Shown here: piece after piece, positions 1 to 10,144 of the stretch
Numbering within the stretch: position 1 is the first letter of the stretch
Layout of the letters: each line of letters starts with the position of its first letter
Assembly (NCBI RefSeq): GCF_000969605.1
Contig: NZ_JZUE01000007.1
Span: 1-64,000, forward strand
From: Aquincola tertiaricarbonis
Lineage (GTDB): Bacteria; Pseudomonadota; Gammaproteobacteria; Burkholderiales; Burkholderiaceae_C
Direction: 5' to 3'
Length of the DNA: 64,000 nucleotides
Program-made: the position numbers and the translations under genes
The notes under the pieces: model-generated
The model's database searches: none
Told to the model about the DNA's origin: nothing
The model's input: only the letters and a program-made list of their open reading frames with translations

Positions 1-65
1 GAAGCCTTGCACTATAGCATGGGATTTTTGAAGCGGTCAACTTTTTGCGTTGAGCTTTCAGAAAC

Positions 66-1871
66 CTACTGCAGCGGCAGCGACACGGTAGGCGGCACGG
101 CAGCGACCTCGACGCGCTTGAACGCCTCCTGTGCCGCCTGCATGGGATCGTCAGCATGGAGCACCGCGTCCAGCCCAGCTGCCAAGCGGCGTGTGTCTGC
201 GCGGAGAACCCTGTGCTTCACGGAGGCGATCTGCGCAGGGTGCATCGACAGGCTGCGCAGACCCATGCCCAGCAACAGCTCCGTGAAGGCGACGTCACCG
301 GCCATTTCGCCGCAGACGCTCACATCCTTGCCGGCCGCGTTGGCGATGGCAATGCTGTCCGCCACCAGCTTCAGCACCGCGGGATGCCAAGGGTCGTACA
401 AGTGAGACACGTGCTCGTCGGCTCGGTCGATGGCCAGGGTGTACTGGATGAGGTCGTTGGTGCCGATCGACACGAAGTCAAAGTACTTCAGGAAGCGCTT
501 GAGCATCAGCGCCGCCGCGGGCACTTCAATCATCGCGCCGACTTCGACATCAACGAACGGCTTGCCGGCATCGGTGAGCTGTTGCTTTGCGCGTGCAATG
601 GACTCGAACGTCTGCCGGATTTCAGACAGGTGGGCGACCATGGGAATGAGGAGCCTCACCTTGCCGTGTGCACTTGCGCGCAGGATGGCGCGCAACTGCT
701 GGCGGAACATGGCGGGCTCCGCAAGGCTCCAGCGGATGGCGCGCAGGCCGAGGGCGGGGTTCAGCACGTGCTCATGCCGCAGTTCGTTGACGCTCATGCG
801 CTCGATGGGCTTGTCGGCGCCAATGTCGACGGTGCGGATGGTCACGGGCAGCCCGTTCATGCCGAGCACGGCATCGCGGTAGGCCTCGTACTGCTCGTCC
901 TCGCCGGGCAGGTCGTTCGGAGCGCGATTCATGAACAGGAACTCGCTGCGGAACAGGCCGACGCCGACGGCACCCGCCTCGACGGCGGCCGCAGCGTCGC
1001 TCGGCAGCTCGATGTTGGCGAGAAGGTCGATGGCCTGGCCGTCCAGCGTGACCGCCGGCGTGTGACGCAGCCGGTGCAGCCGGGCACGCTCCAGCTCGCT
1101 CTGGCGCTGCCGGAAGCGGTACTCCTCCAGAACGATCGGAGACGGGTCGACGATGACGACACCGTTGTCGCCGTCGATCACCACCCAGTCGTCCTGACGG
1201 ATGAGACGGCTGGCCTCCCGGGCGCCGACGACGGCCGGAATGTCCATGCTGCGGGCAACGATGGCGGTGTGCGAGGTCTTGCCACCGACATCGGTGACGA
1301 AGCCGGTGAAGACACTGCGGCGGAACTGCAGCATGTCCGCAGGCGCGATGTCGCTGGCCACCAGCACAAGCGGATCCTCGCCGCCGAAATCACGCACGCC
1401 CTGTGGCGGCGCGACGACGCCGGACGCACTCTTGCGGGCCAGCGCACGAAGCACGCGCTCCGTGACCTGCTCCATGTCCGCCTTGCGCTCACGGAGGTAG
1501 TCGTCCTCCATCTCATCGAACTGGCGGGCCAGTACCTCGAGCTGGGCGGAAACCGCCCATTCAGCGTTGTAGTGCCGCTCGCGCACCCAGTGCTTGGTGG
1601 CGGACGCCAGCATGTCGTCGTGCAGCAACATGAGGTGCACGTCGAGCAGGGCGGAAAGCTCGGCCGGCGCATCCGGCGGCAGATCGCGCTGCAACGCGGT
1701 GAGTTCGGCGGCGACCTGGTCGCGCGCGACGCGCAGGCGCTCGACCTCCGCATCGGCCTGCGAAGCTTCGATGAAGTAGTGGGCGACGTCGATGCGACTC
1801 GACGCCACCAACACCGCGCGCCCGATGGCAACGCCTCGGGATACCGGCAAACCGAACACCTGGATGCTCAT
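66..1871 (-). CDS. ptsI: Phosphoenolpyruvate-protein phosphotransferase (PTS enzyme I)
   Basis: Enzyme I takes phosphate from phosphoenolpyruvate and passes it to HPr, the first step of a PTS relay in the cytoplasm. The 601-residue protein has the family's usual length and order: an N-terminal HPr-binding region, the swivelling phosphohistidine domain with GGKTSHTAIVAR (active His about 201), and a C-terminal PEP-binding TIM barrel with the active-site Cys in SVCGEMAGD. It lies downstream of ptsH and an EIIA gene on the same strand. No sugar-specific EIIB or EIIC gene is nearby, so the group looks like a regulatory PTS rather than a sugar importer. That last point is inference from context. 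Confidence 0.97.
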   Translation of the reverse strand: MSIQVFGLPVSRGVAIGRAVLVASSRIDVAHYFIEASQADAEVERLRVARDQVAAELTALQRDLPPDAPAELSALLDVHLMLLHDDMLASATKHWVRERHYNAEWAVSAQLEVLARQFDEMEDDYLRERKADMEQVTERVLRALARKSASGVVAPPQGVRDFGGEDPLVLVASDIAPADMLQFRRSVFTGFVTDVGGKTSHTAIVARSMDIPAVVGAREASRLIRQDDWVVIDGDNGVVIVDPSPIVLEEYRFRQRQSELERARLHRLRHTPAVTLDGQAIDLLANIELPSDAAAAVEAGAVGVGLFRSEFLFMNRAPNDLPGEDEQYEAYRDAVLGMNGLPVTIRTVDIGADKPIERMSVNELRHEHVLNPALGLRAIRWSLAEPAMFRQQLRAILRASAHGKVRLLIPMVAHLSEIRQTFESIARAKQQLTDAGKPFVDVEVGAMIEVPAAALMLKRFLKYFDFVSIGTNDLIQYTLAIDRADEHVSHLYDPWHPAVLKLVADSIAIANAAGKDVSVCGEMAGDVAFTELLLGMGLRSLSMHPAQIASVKHRVLRADTRRLAAGLDAVLHADDPMQAAQEAFKRVEVAAVPPTVSLPLQ

Positions 1872-1967
1872 TCAACGAATGTAGCAGCGGCCATGCCAGG
1901 CGAAGCTGGTATCAGCCCGGGGGGCGAAGTCGCGGCCAATGCCGCGCCGTAGGCGCACGGGAAGCGC

Positions 1968-2237
1968 TTACTGACCCTCGCCGAACTTGTCGTCGACCAG
2001 CGCCGTGATGGCGTCGACGGCCTGCTGTTCGTCGGGGCCTTCCACATCCAGCTCCAGTTCGGCGCCCATGCCGGCGGCCAGCATCATCACGCCCATGATG
2101 CTCTTGGCGTTGACGCGTCGGCCGTTGCGGGAAAGAAAGACTTCGCTGGCAAAGCTGCCGGCCAGCTTGGTGAGCTTGGCCGAAGCACGGGCGTGAAGGC
2201 CCAGCTTATTGCTGATGATGAGCTTGGTCTTGAGCAT
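1968..2237 (-). CDS. ptsH: Phosphocarrier protein HPr
   Basis: HPr carries phosphate between enzyme I and EIIA. The 89-residue protein has the active histidine at position 15 in GLHARAS and the regulatory serine at position 46 in NAKSIMGV, both at canonical positions. Its start codon lies inside the end of the upstream EIIA gene in another frame, so the two are probably translationally coupled. ptsI follows after 96 bases. Confidence 0.97.
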   Translation of the reverse strand: MLKTKLIISNKLGLHARASAKLTKLAGSFASEVFLSRNGRRVNAKSIMGVMMLAAGMGAELELDVEGPDEQQAVDAITALVDDKFGEGQ

Positions 2238-2658
2238 CTGAGTGGGTTGGATGAGCCTGGTTCTGCGGACGGGTGTTTCCCACCGGCATCACACCCTGCG
2301 TCGCGCCTGCCAGGGCGCGCGTGACGAGGTTCTCCAGCGGCTCTTCCCCGTAGCAGAGCGTGCGCCACAGCATGGGGACGTTGACGCCGGTAACCACCCG
2401 GACCTGGACGCCGTCGGACAGCTTCTGGGCCACGTTGCAAGGCGTTGCCCCGAAGACGTCGGTGAAGATCAGGGCCTGCGGCGTGCGCGCCCGGGCCAGT
2501 GCCGCCCGTGCGAGGCCTTCCGCCTCATCCGGTGACATGTCGGGAGTCACGTCGACGACCTCGATGCGGGCGGCGCACTCCGGGAAAGTGTGCTGCGCCA
2601 CGGCGCGCAGCGCGGAGGCCAGCGGCGCGTGGGCGAGGATGACGAGACCGGGAATCAT
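2206..2658 (-). CDS. PTS EIIA component, mannose/fructose family
   Basis: A single-domain EIIA of the mannose class (PF03610), 150 residues. His10 in ILAHAPLA is the expected phosphorylation site, and FTDVFGATPCN matches the conserved glycine-rich segment. In betaproteobacteria such stand-alone EIIA proteins accompany HPr and enzyme I and are thought to act in regulation; that is family knowledge. The last 30 bases overlap ptsH in another frame and encode a Gln/His-rich tail. The short overlap suggests coupled translation of the phosphorelay proteins. Confidence 0.9.
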   Translation of the reverse strand: MIPGLVILAHAPLASALRAVAQHTFPECAARIEVVDVTPDMSPDEAEGLARAALARARTPQALIFTDVFGATPCNVAQKLSDGVQVRVVTGVNVPMLWRTLCYGEEPLENLVTRALAGATQGVMPVGNTRPQNQAHPTHSDAQDQAHHQQ

Positions 2659-2816
2659 GGGGGGTGGAGCGTACTCGGGATTGCACTGAGCACCATCAGG
2701 CTAGGTGCAAACCCGTCAAGACAAGGGGGACCGAGGCGGCTTAGCCACGTGGGGGCGGCACAGGATCTTTGGAAACGCTGGCGGCCTGCGCATCGCCGAC
2801 ATTCGCCAGGCCGCCT

Positions 2817-3359
2817 TCAGCCGCCGAGCTGCAGCGCGCCGAAGAAGGTATCCACCGCTTCCGCATCCAGCCGGCTGCCCAGCACCGTCGCTTGGAATAC
2901 CTGCGTGCCATGCGCAAAAAGCACCAGCTGCACCTGGATGGTTCCGCCATCCGGTCGGCGGCCGGCCAGGCTCAGACGGCCGGCGCGAGGATTCGGCGTG
3001 GCGCCTGGCAAGGCAGCCGACGCCGGCGCGGCAGGCACCGGCGCACCGACGTTGCCTGCCGCGACGGACGCCAACGCCTCCAGCGCAGGGCCCACCCGAG
3101 CCGGATCACCGACGTCGGCGAAGGTGAGGCCGAAGGTCATGCCCTGCGCATCACACGACACCACGGTGACCGCAGACGGCGCGCCCGCCAGCGGCACGTT
3201 GCGGGTCGGCCCGCTGGGCTTGCAGGGAAACAGGGTGAGCAAGGGCGCGCCCTCCGGGCGCCACTGCCGCCAGTTCAGCGAGGGGGAACAAGCCGCCAGC
3301 ACCACGGCGGCAGCCAGCGGCGCGGCCGCCAGGCGCAGGGAGGAACGGAGGAAGGTCAC
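2817..3359 (-). CDS. Putative lipoprotein of unknown function
   Basis: A 180-residue protein with a lipoprotein signal: basic start, hydrophobic run, and lipobox LAAC with the lipidated Cys at about 24. The mature part has two further Cys residues and a mid-chain Ala/Pro-rich linker (about residues 105-125). I recognise no catalytic motif. It is transcribed away from the CoA-transferase gene, with 36 bases between the two starts, so they share a small divergent promoter region. The 158 bases between its stop and the EIIA gene hold nothing I can identify. Confidence 0.75.
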   Translation of the reverse strand: MTFLRSSLRLAAAPLAAAVVLAACSPSLNWRQWRPEGAPLLTLFPCKPSGPTRNVPLAGAPSAVTVVSCDAQGMTFGLTFADVGDPARVGPALEALASVAAGNVGAPVPAAPASAALPGATPNPRAGRLSLAGRRPDGGTIQVQLVLFAHGTQVFQATVLGSRLDAEAVDTFFGALQLGG

Positions 3360-3395
3360 GGCACATTATCCCGGGTGGCCGCTTAGCATCAGGCC

Positions 3396-4658
3396 ATGAC
3401 CCAAGCTGTTCCTTCTCCTGCCCCGGCCGGCGCGCTCAACGGCGTGCGCGTGCTCGATCTGTCCCGCGTGCTGGCCGGCCCCTGGTGCACTCAGACGCTG
3501 GCCGACCTGGGCGCCGACGTGATCAAGGTGGAGCGCCCGCCCGGCGATCGCCACCCGGGCGGCGACGACACCCGCGGTTGGGGTCCGCCCTTCCTGAAGG
3601 ACCGCGAAGGCCAGGACACCGCCGAAGCCGCCTACTACCTGGGCGCCAACCGCAACAAGCGCTCGATCACCATCGACATCGCCTCGGCCGCCGGGCAGGC
3701 GCTGGTGCGGCGGCTGGTGGCCGATTGCGACGTTTTCGTCGAGAACTACAAGGTGGGCGACATGGCCCGCTACGGGCTGGATTCGGCCACGCTGCTGCAG
3801 CTGAACCCGCGGCTGGTGTACTGCTCCGTCACCGGCTTCGGCCAGACCGGCCCATACAGCGAGCGCGCTGGCTACGACTACGCCATCCAGGGCCTGGGCG
3901 GCCTGATGAGCATTACCGGCGAGCGCGACGACCTGCCCGGCGGCGGCCCGCAGAAAGTGGGCGTTGCGGTGGCCGACCTGTTCACCGGGATGTACGCCAC
4001 GGTGGCGATCCTGGCGGCGCTGCGCCACCGCGACGCCACGGGCGAAGGCCAGGCGATCGACATGGCGCTGCTCGACACCCAGGTGGCGATGCTGGCCAAC
4101 ATGGGCGCCAACTACCTGGCCAGCGGCGTGGCACCGAAGCGGGCCGGCAATGCCCACCAGAACATCGTGCCGTACCAGGTGTTCGAGGCGGCCGACGGGC
4201 ACCTGATCCTGGCGGTGGGCAACGACAGCCAGTTCGCCAAGTTCTGCCAGGTGGCCGGCCTGCCCGAGCTGGCCGCCGACCCACGGTTCATCAAGAACGC
4301 GGACCGCGTGCGTTACCGCGAGTCGCTGGTGCCGATGCTGGCCGAGGTGCTGCGCACGCGCGCCAAGCAGGACTGGCTGAGCGCGCTGGAGGCGGCCAAG
4401 GTACCGTGCGGCGCGATTAACGACCTGGCCGAGGTGTTCGCCGACCCGCACGTGCTGGCCCGGGGCATGGTGACGCAGGTGGCGCATCCGCACACCGATG
4501 CGCTGCGGCTGGTGGCCAGCCCGATGAAGATGTCGGCCACGCCGCCCACGCTGCGCCGGGCACCGCCGCTGCTGGGTGAGCACACGCAGCACGTTCTGGC
4601 GGAGTTTGGCCTGTCAGCGGAAGAGTGCGCGGCGCTGCGCGAATCGGGAGCGATCTGA
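3396..4658 (+). CDS. CaiB/BaiF-type (family III) CoA-transferase
   Basis: Family III CoA-transferases move CoA between acyl-CoA donors and carboxylic acids through an aspartyl-CoA intermediate. The 420-residue protein is full length, with the N-terminal motif VLDLSRVLAGPW, the nucleotide-fold segment LGADVIKVE, and the expected catalytic Asp (about 161) in AGYDYAIQG. The substrate cannot be read from sequence. The stop codon shares a base with the start of the next gene, an alpha/beta hydrolase, so the pair is probably one operon. Confidence 0.93.
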   Translation: MTQAVPSPAPAGALNGVRVLDLSRVLAGPWCTQTLADLGADVIKVERPPGDRHPGGDDTRGWGPPFLKDREGQDTAEAAYYLGANRNKRSITIDIASAAGQALVRRLVADCDVFVENYKVGDMARYGLDSATLLQLNPRLVYCSVTGFGQTGPYSERAGYDYAIQGLGGLMSITGERDDLPGGGPQKVGVAVADLFTGMYATVAILAALRHRDATGEGQAIDMALLDTQVAMLANMGANYLASGVAPKRAGNAHQNIVPYQVFEAADGHLILAVGNDSQFAKFCQVAGLPELAADPRFIKNADRVRYRESLVPMLAEVLRTRAKQDWLSALEAAKVPCGAINDLAEVFADPHVLARGMVTQVAHPHTDALRLVASPMKMSATPPTLRRAPPLLGEHTQHVLAEFGLSAEECAALRESGAI

Positions 4659-5356
4659 TGGACTACGTGCTGGTGCATGGCGCCTGGCACGGCGCTTGGT
4701 GCTGGAAGCGGGTGCTTCCGGGGCTATGGGCTGCCGGGCATCGGGCCTTCGCGGTGTCGCTGACAGGCGTGGGCGAGCGGGCCCACCAGTTCCGCCGCGA
4801 CATCGACCTGAAGACGCATGCGGACGACGTGTGCACGGTGATCGAAGCCGAGGAACTGCAGGGCGCGGTGCTCGTGGGCCACAGCTATGGCGGCATCGTG
4901 ATCACCGCGGTGGCCGACCGGCTGGCGCATCGGATGTCGCACCTGGTCTATCTGGACGCGGTGGTGCCCGAGCCCGGCGAGAGCTGGTCCAGCGGACACA
5001 GTGCAGAGACCCAGGCTGCGCGCCGGGCGGCCATCGCGGCCACCGGCGCCATCGCGCCGGCGGACCCGGCAGCCTTCGGATTGACTGGCGGCGACGCGGC
5101 CTGGGTGGCCCGGCGGCAGACGCCGCAGCCGGGCGGCGTCTACGACGACCCGCTGCACTTCGACGCGCAACGCATCGCGGCGCTGCCGCGCACCTTCATC
5201 GATTGCACATCGCCCGCGCTGCCGACGATCGACCTGATGCGCCAGCGTGTGCGCAAAGCGGCGGGCTGGAAGGTGGTGGAGATACCCACCGGCCACGATC
5301 CGATGGTGAGTGCGCCGGATCAACTGCTGGCGGCGCTGCTGGCGGTGCGCAGCTAG
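4658..5356 (+). CDS. Alpha/beta hydrolase
   Basis: A 232-residue alpha/beta-fold hydrolase. VHGAWHGAWCW is the oxyanion-loop motif, GHSYGG carries the nucleophile Ser (about 76), and a late GHDPM supplies the likely catalytic His. It resembles the plant esterase / hydroxynitrile-lyase-like branch (AB hydrolase 6). The ATG at 4658 overlaps the stop of the CoA-transferase by one base, which favours this start over an in-frame ATG at 4625 inside that gene. Pairing with a CoA-transferase suggests ester or thioester metabolism, but the substrate is unknown. Confidence 0.88.
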   Translation: MDYVLVHGAWHGAWCWKRVLPGLWAAGHRAFAVSLTGVGERAHQFRRDIDLKTHADDVCTVIEAEELQGAVLVGHSYGGIVITAVADRLAHRMSHLVYLDAVVPEPGESWSSGHSAETQAARRAAIAATGAIAPADPAAFGLTGGDAAWVARRQTPQPGGVYDDPLHFDAQRIAALPRTFIDCTSPALPTIDLMRQRVRKAAGWKVVEIPTGHDPMVSAPDQLLAALLAVRS

Positions 5357-5361
5357 CGCGG

Positions 5362-5438
5362 TGGTAGGCCGTGTTGGACTTGAACCAACGACCAAAGGAT
5401 TATGAGTCCTCTGCTCTAACCAACTGAGCTAACGGCCC
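5362..5438 (-). tRNA. tRNA with CAU anticodon (tRNA-Ile2-like or elongator tRNA-Met)
   Basis: A full 77-base cloverleaf with encoded CCA can be drawn. The acceptor stem has seven pairs (first pair G-U), the D arm is GCTC/GAGC, the anticodon loop CTCATAA carries CAU, and the T arm is GTTGG/CCAAC. The anticodon arm and T arm resemble the bacterial minor isoleucine tRNA, whose C34 becomes lysidine. A CAU anticodon alone cannot separate it from elongator methionine tRNA. It is not the initiator, as it lacks the three G-C pairs in the anticodon stem. Confidence 0.95.
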
Positions 5439-5488
5439 CCGGGGGAAGCGGCGCATTGTAGGCAGGCGCGTCGCCCGCCATGCGGGGC

Positions 5489-6517
5489 TCAGCGCGGCTG
5501 CGACAGCGCGTTGGTCACCAGCCGCGAGGTGATGTCGACGATCTGGATCATGCGGTCGTAGGCCATGCGGGTGGGGCCGATGACGCCGAGGGTGCCCACC
5601 ACCTGGCCGTCCACCTCGTAGGGCGCGCTCACCACCGACAGCTCCTCGAACGGCACCACGCGGCTTTCGCCACCGATGTAGATGCGCACGCCCTCGGCGC
5701 GGCTGCTGACGTCCAGCAGGCGCATCAGCTGCGTCTTCTGCTCGAACAGGTCGAACATCTTGCGCAACGAGCCCATGTCGTTGAAGTCCTGCACCGCCAG
5801 CAGGTTGCGCTCGCCGCTGACGACCACCTGGTCTTCGCTCTCTTCCAGCGCCTCGCCGCCGGCCTGCACCGCAGCCTGCATCAGCGTGGCAATGTCGCCG
5901 CGCAGCGCCTCGATCTCGCGCTTCAGGCGCTCACGCACGCCGTCGATCGTCAACCCGGCGTAGTGGGCGTTGAGGAAGTTGGTGGCCTCCACCAGCTCGC
6001 TCTGCGTGTAGTCACGCGCGGTGAAGATCACCCGGTTCTGCACGTCGCCGTCGGGGGCCACCAGGATCAGCAGCACGCGCCGCTCGCCCAGCCGAAGAAA
6101 CTCGATGTGGTGGAAGACGCTGGTCTTGCGCGGCGCCGTGACCACGCCCACGAAATTCGACAGGTTGGACAGCATGTGCGCCGCCGTCGCGATCACGCGC
6201 TGCGGCTGGTCAGGCTGCAGGTGGCCGCCGGCGGCAGCCATGTCGGCCGGCATGTCGGCCGCGCCGAAAGGCCGCGCGGTAAGCATGGTGTCGACAAACA
6301 GCCGGTAGCCGCGTGCGGTGGGGATGCGGCCTGCGCTGGTGTGCGGGCTGGCGATCAGGCCCAGCTCTTCCAGGTCGGCCATCACGTTGCGGATGGTGGC
6401 AGGCGACAGGTCCAGGCCCGAGGCTTTCGACAACGTGCGGGAACCCACCGGCTGGCCGTCGGCGATGTAGCGTTCGACCAGGGTCTTCAGCAGGGTTTTG
6501 GCGCGCTCGTCGAGCAT
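5489..6517 (-). CDS. hrcA: Heat-inducible transcription repressor HrcA
   Basis: HrcA represses chaperone operons (groESL, often dnaK) by binding CIRCE operators. The 342-residue protein has the N-terminal winged-helix region ([11 protein letters not shown] then [16 protein letters not shown]) and the GAF-like core ending TSRLVTNAL, as expected. I see no CIRCE inverted repeat upstream, so autoregulation is not evident. It is divergent from nadK, as in many betaproteobacteria. Confidence 0.96.
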   Translation of the reverse strand: MLDERAKTLLKTLVERYIADGQPVGSRTLSKASGLDLSPATIRNVMADLEELGLIASPHTSAGRIPTARGYRLFVDTMLTARPFGAADMPADMAAAGGHLQPDQPQRVIATAAHMLSNLSNFVGVVTAPRKTSVFHHIEFLRLGERRVLLILVAPDGDVQNRVIFTARDYTQSELVEATNFLNAHYAGLTIDGVRERLKREIEALRGDIATLMQAAVQAGGEALEESEDQVVVSGERNLLAVQDFNDMGSLRKMFDLFEQKTQLMRLLDVSSRAEGVRIYIGGESRVVPFEELSVVSAPYEVDGQVVGTLGVIGPTRMAYDRMIQIVDITSRLVTNALSQPR

Positions 6518-6585
6518 GGTTTTTCATTGTACGGAAGAGGCCTTCGCCCCGAGGCTGCCATGCGGTGATGGTGTAATCCTTCGCC

Positions 6586-7461
6586 ATGGGCAACCGCTTC
6601 CGACACGCCGCCATCGTGGGCAAATTCCAGGCCCAGGGCATGCGTGCGCTGCTGGAGGAGATCGCGCAGTTCCTGATGAGCCGCGGGCTCGAGGTCTCGA
6701 TGGAGCGCGCCACCGCCAACAACACCGGCATGGCCGCCGAGTACGGCGCGCTCACGCCCGCCGAGATGGGCCAGAAGTGCGACCTGGCCGTGGTCGTGGG
6801 CGGCGACGGCACGATGCTGGGCATCGCCCGCGAGCTGGCGCGCCACAACATCCCGCTGGTGGGCATCAACCAGGGGCGGCTGGGCTTCATCACCGACATC
6901 ACCGTGGGCCAGTTCCGCGAGGCGCTGGCGCCGATGCTGGATGGCGACTACGAGGAAGAGCACCGCAGCATGCTGGGCGGCGGCGTGTGGCGCGACGGCC
7001 GGCCGATCTTCGAGAGCATGTCGCTCAACGACGTGGTGGTCAGCCGCGGCGCCACCGCCAGCATGGTGGAGCTGCGCATCCACATCGGCGACGAGTTCGT
7101 GGCCAACATGCGGGCCGACGGGTTGATCATCGCCTCGCCCACCGGCTCCACCGCCTATGCGCTGTCGGCCGGCGGGCCGATCCTGCACCCGGGTATCGCG
7201 GGCTGGGTGCTGGTGCCCATCGCCTCGCACACGCTGTCGAACCGGCCGATCGTGCTGCCCGATGCGGCCGAGATCACGGTGGAGATCGTTGCCGGCCGCG
7301 ACGCCTCGGCCAACTTCGACATGCACAGCCTGACCAGCCTGCTGCACGGCGACGAGGTACGCGTGCAGCGTTCGGCGCACAAGGTGCGGTTCCTGCACCC
7401 GCGCGGATGGAGTTACTACGCCACGCTGCGGCGCAAGCTGCGCTGGTACGAAGGGGTTTGA
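6586..7461 (+). CDS. nadK: NAD kinase
   Basis: Phosphorylates NAD to NADP in the cytoplasm. The 291 residues include the signature GGDGT at 72-76, the NE-like loop around GINQGRLGF, and [16 protein letters not shown], all diagnostic of the family. It is followed five bases later by recN, a very common pairing, and lies divergent to hrcA. Confidence 0.97.
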   Translation: MGNRFRHAAIVGKFQAQGMRALLEEIAQFLMSRGLEVSMERATANNTGMAAEYGALTPAEMGQKCDLAVVVGGDGTMLGIARELARHNIPLVGINQGRLGFITDITVGQFREALAPMLDGDYEEEHRSMLGGGVWRDGRPIFESMSLNDVVVSRGATASMVELRIHIGDEFVANMRADGLIIASPTGSTAYALSAGGPILHPGIAGWVLVPIASHTLSNRPIVLPDAAEITVEIVAGRDASANFDMHSLTSLLHGDEVRVQRSAHKVRFLHPRGWSYYATLRRKLRWYEGV

Positions 7462-7466
7462 CACCG

Positions 7467-9194
7467 ATGCTGCGCCGCCTGGCCCTGCGCGATTTCGTCA
7501 TCGTTCCCGTGCTGGAGATCGACCTCCAGCCGGGCTTTTCCGTGCTCACCGGGGAAACCGGCGCCGGCAAGTCCATCCTGATCGACGCGCTGCAGCTGGC
7601 GCTGGGCAGCCGCGGCGACGCCGGCGTGGTGCGCGAAGGCGCCGCCCGCGCCGACATCACCGCCGAATTCGACATGCCGCCCACGCTGGCCGGCTGGCTG
7701 GCCGAGGCCGGCTTCGACGCAGGCGCCGACGACGGCGTGCTGCTGCTGCGCCGCGTGATCGACGCCCAGGGCAAGAGCCGCGCGTGGGTCAACGGCAATG
7801 CCGCGACGCTGGCCCAGCTGCGCGAGGCGGCCGAGCACCTGCTCGACATCCACGGGCAGCATGCCTGGCAGAGCCTGACGCGGCCGGCCGCCGTGCGCGC
7901 GCTGCTAGACGCGCAGGCCGGCATCGACCTGCAGCCGCTGACCGCCGCCTGGGGCGACATGCGCGGCGCCGCCGAAGCGCTGGAAGCCGCCAGCGCCCAG
8001 CGCGACAGCATCGAGCGCGAGCGTGAACGCCTGGCCTGGCAGATTGGCGAGCTGGACAAGCTGGCACCCGCCGACGACGAATGGGAGGAGCTGAACGCCG
8101 AGCACCAGCGCGCCTCTCATGCGCAGGCACTGCTCGACGCCGCCCGCCTGGCGCTGGATGCCGTGGCCGAGGCCGACACCAATGCCGACACCCTCACCTC
8201 CCGCGCGCTGGATGCGCTGGGCGACGTGGTGCACCACGACGCCCGCCTGGCCGAGGTGATGGAGGTGCTGCGCAGTGCGCAGGCCCAGCTGGAGGACGCC
8301 GCGCACACGCTGCACGGCTACCTCGGCCACACCGAGGTTGATCCGCAGCGGCTGGAAGAACTTGACGCCCGCCTGGGCGCCTGGATGAGCCTGGCCCGCC
8401 GCTACCGCCGCACGCCGGCCGAGCTGCCGGCGGTGCTGGCGCAATGGCGCGCAGAGCTGACCGCGCTGGACGCCGCTGCCGACCTGGATGCGCTGCAGAA
8501 GGCCCATGCCGACGCCCAGCGCCGCTACCAGCAGGAAGCCAGGCGTGTGACGCAGGCGCGCACCGCTGCCGCCGGCCCGCTGGGCGAGGCCGTCACGCGG
8601 GCGATGCAGCAGCTGGGCATGGGCGGTGGCCGCTTCGAGGTGGCGCTGCTGCCGCAGGAAGCACCGCAGTCCTACGGCCTTGAAACCGTGGAGTTCCGCG
8701 TGGCGGGCCATGCCGGCAGCACGCCGCGGGCGCTGGCCAAGGTGGCCTCGGGCGGGGAGCTGTCGCGGCTGGCGCTGGCCATTGCCGTCACCACCGCCGC
8801 GCGCGACGAGGAAGGGGCCGGCACGCTGATCTTCGACGAGATCGATGCCGGCGTCGGCGGTGCCGTGGCCGACACCGTGGGCCGGCTGATGAAGCAGCTC
8901 GGCCAGCGCCGCCAGGTGATGGCGGTGACGCACCTGGCCCAGGTGGCCGCCTGCGCCGACCATCACTTCGTCGTCTCCAAGGCGGCGCAGCGCGGCATCA
9001 CCACCAGCGACGTGCAGCCGGTGGCCGGCGAGGCACGGGTCAGCGAGGTCGCCCGCATGCTGGGCGGCGAGAGGCTGGCCACCAGCCTGGCGCATGCCGA
9101 GCAATTGCTGGCGGAGGCAGCAAAGCCGGCCGTTGTCGCCGATGATGTAACAGCCGCTTCCGGCAAGCCCTCTCGCAAGCGCTCCCGTGCCTGA
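7467..9194 (+). CDS. recN: DNA repair protein RecN
   Basis: An SMC-like ATPase that acts in double-strand break repair. The 575 residues carry Walker A GETGAGKS at 29-36, a long coiled-coil arm in the middle, the ABC signature ASGGELSRL and Walker [13 protein letters not shown]. The start at 7467 gives the family N-terminus ([12 protein letters not shown]). An open frame continues far upstream through nadK, but that part is only a shadow. The end overlaps or abuts rapZ. Confidence 0.96.
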   Translation: MLRRLALRDFVIVPVLEIDLQPGFSVLTGETGAGKSILIDALQLALGSRGDAGVVREGAARADITAEFDMPPTLAGWLAEAGFDAGADDGVLLLRRVIDAQGKSRAWVNGNAATLAQLREAAEHLLDIHGQHAWQSLTRPAAVRALLDAQAGIDLQPLTAAWGDMRGAAEALEAASAQRDSIERERERLAWQIGELDKLAPADDEWEELNAEHQRASHAQALLDAARLALDAVAEADTNADTLTSRALDALGDVVHHDARLAEVMEVLRSAQAQLEDAAHTLHGYLGHTEVDPQRLEELDARLGAWMSLARRYRRTPAELPAVLAQWRAELTALDAAADLDALQKAHADAQRRYQQEARRVTQARTAAAGPLGEAVTRAMQQLGMGGGRFEVALLPQEAPQSYGLETVEFRVAGHAGSTPRALAKVASGGELSRLALAIAVTTAARDEEGAGTLIFDEIDAGVGGAVADTVGRLMKQLGQRRQVMAVTHLAQVAACADHHFVVSKAAQRGITTSDVQPVAGEARVSEVARMLGGERLATSLAHAEQLLAEAAKPAVVADDVTAASGKPSRKRSRA

Positions 9195-9237
9195 CATCAC
9201 CCCCACCCGTACTGACCTGCCCACGCCGTCCGACGCC

Positions 9238-10140
9238 ATGCGCGAGGTGGTGCTGGTCACCGGCATTTCCGGCTCCGGCAAGTCGGTGGCGCTGCATGCA
9301 CTGGAGGACGCCGGCTACTTCTGCATCGACAACCTGCCGCCCGAGCTGCTGCCGGACTTCCTGCGCATCGAGCGCGACCGCTCCGACCGCCGCGTGGCCA
9401 TCGCGGTGGACGTGCGCAGCGCCGGCTCGCTGCCGCACCTGCTGCCGCTGATCGACCGGCTGCGGGGCGAAGGCGTGGCGATCCGCTCGCTGTTCCTCGA
9501 TGCCAGCACCGATGCGCTGGTGCGCCGCTTCTCCGAAAGCCGGCGGCCGCATCCGCTGTCCACCAGGCCGGCGCCGGTGCGCGCGGCCGAAGGCGCACAG
9601 GAAGACCCCGCCGGCGATGGCCGCCGGGCGCTGGTCGATGCCATCGAGCTGGAGCGCGAGCTGCTGGCCGAGCTGCGCGAGGTGTCCACCGTGATCGACA
9701 CCAGCCAGCTGCGCCCGGCGCAATTGCGGCTGTGGCTGCGCGACCTGGTGGGCGCGCCGCACGGCGGGCTGACGCTGGTGTTCGAGAGCTTCGCCTTCAA
9801 GCACGGCGTGCCCCTGGACGCCGACTTCGTGTTCGACGTGCGGGTACTGCCCAATCCGTTCTACATCCGCGAGCTGCGGCCCTTCACCGGCCGCGACGCC
9901 GGCGTGGCTGCCTACCTCGAGGCGCAGCCCGAGGTGCCGGAGATGCTGACGCAGATCGGCGACTTCATCAGCCGCTGGCTGCCCTCCTTCGAGGACGACC
10001 AGCGCAGCTACCTCACCGTGGCCATCGGCTGCACTGGCGGCCAGCACCGCTCCGTCTACCTGGCCGAGCAGCTGGCGCGCCGCTTCCGCCAGCGCAGCGC
10101 CACGTTGCTGCGCCACCGCGAACTGGACGCACGGGAGTGA
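9238..10140 (+). CDS. rapZ: RNase adapter protein RapZ (YvcJ family P-loop protein)
   Basis: In enterobacteria RapZ directs RNase E to GlmZ sRNA and so controls amino-sugar synthesis; in other groups the role is less clear. Walker A GISGSGKS lies at 9-16 and the C-terminal [14 protein letters not shown] motif is intact. I chose ATG 9238 because it gives the family N-terminus; an in-frame GTG at 9187 would add 17 residues and overlap recN. A roughly 17-20 residue insertion rich in Ala, Pro and Gly follows RRPHPLS, compared with the usual family spacing. Confidence 0.92.
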   Translation: MREVVLVTGISGSGKSVALHALEDAGYFCIDNLPPELLPDFLRIERDRSDRRVAIAVDVRSAGSLPHLLPLIDRLRGEGVAIRSLFLDASTDALVRRFSESRRPHPLSTRPAPVRAAEGAQEDPAGDGRRALVDAIELERELLAELREVSTVIDTSQLRPAQLRLWLRDLVGAPHGGLTLVFESFAFKHGVPLDADFVFDVRVLPNPFYIRELRPFTGRDAGVAAYLEAQPEVPEMLTQIGDFISRWLPSFEDDQRSYLTVAIGCTGGQHRSVYLAEQLARRFRQRSATLLRHRELDARE

Positions 10141-10144
10141 TGAC

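Noticed and set aside
6518-6585. Possible CIRCE operator between hrcA and nadK
   Set aside because: No TTAGCACTC-N9-GAGTGCTAA-like repeat can be found in the gap.
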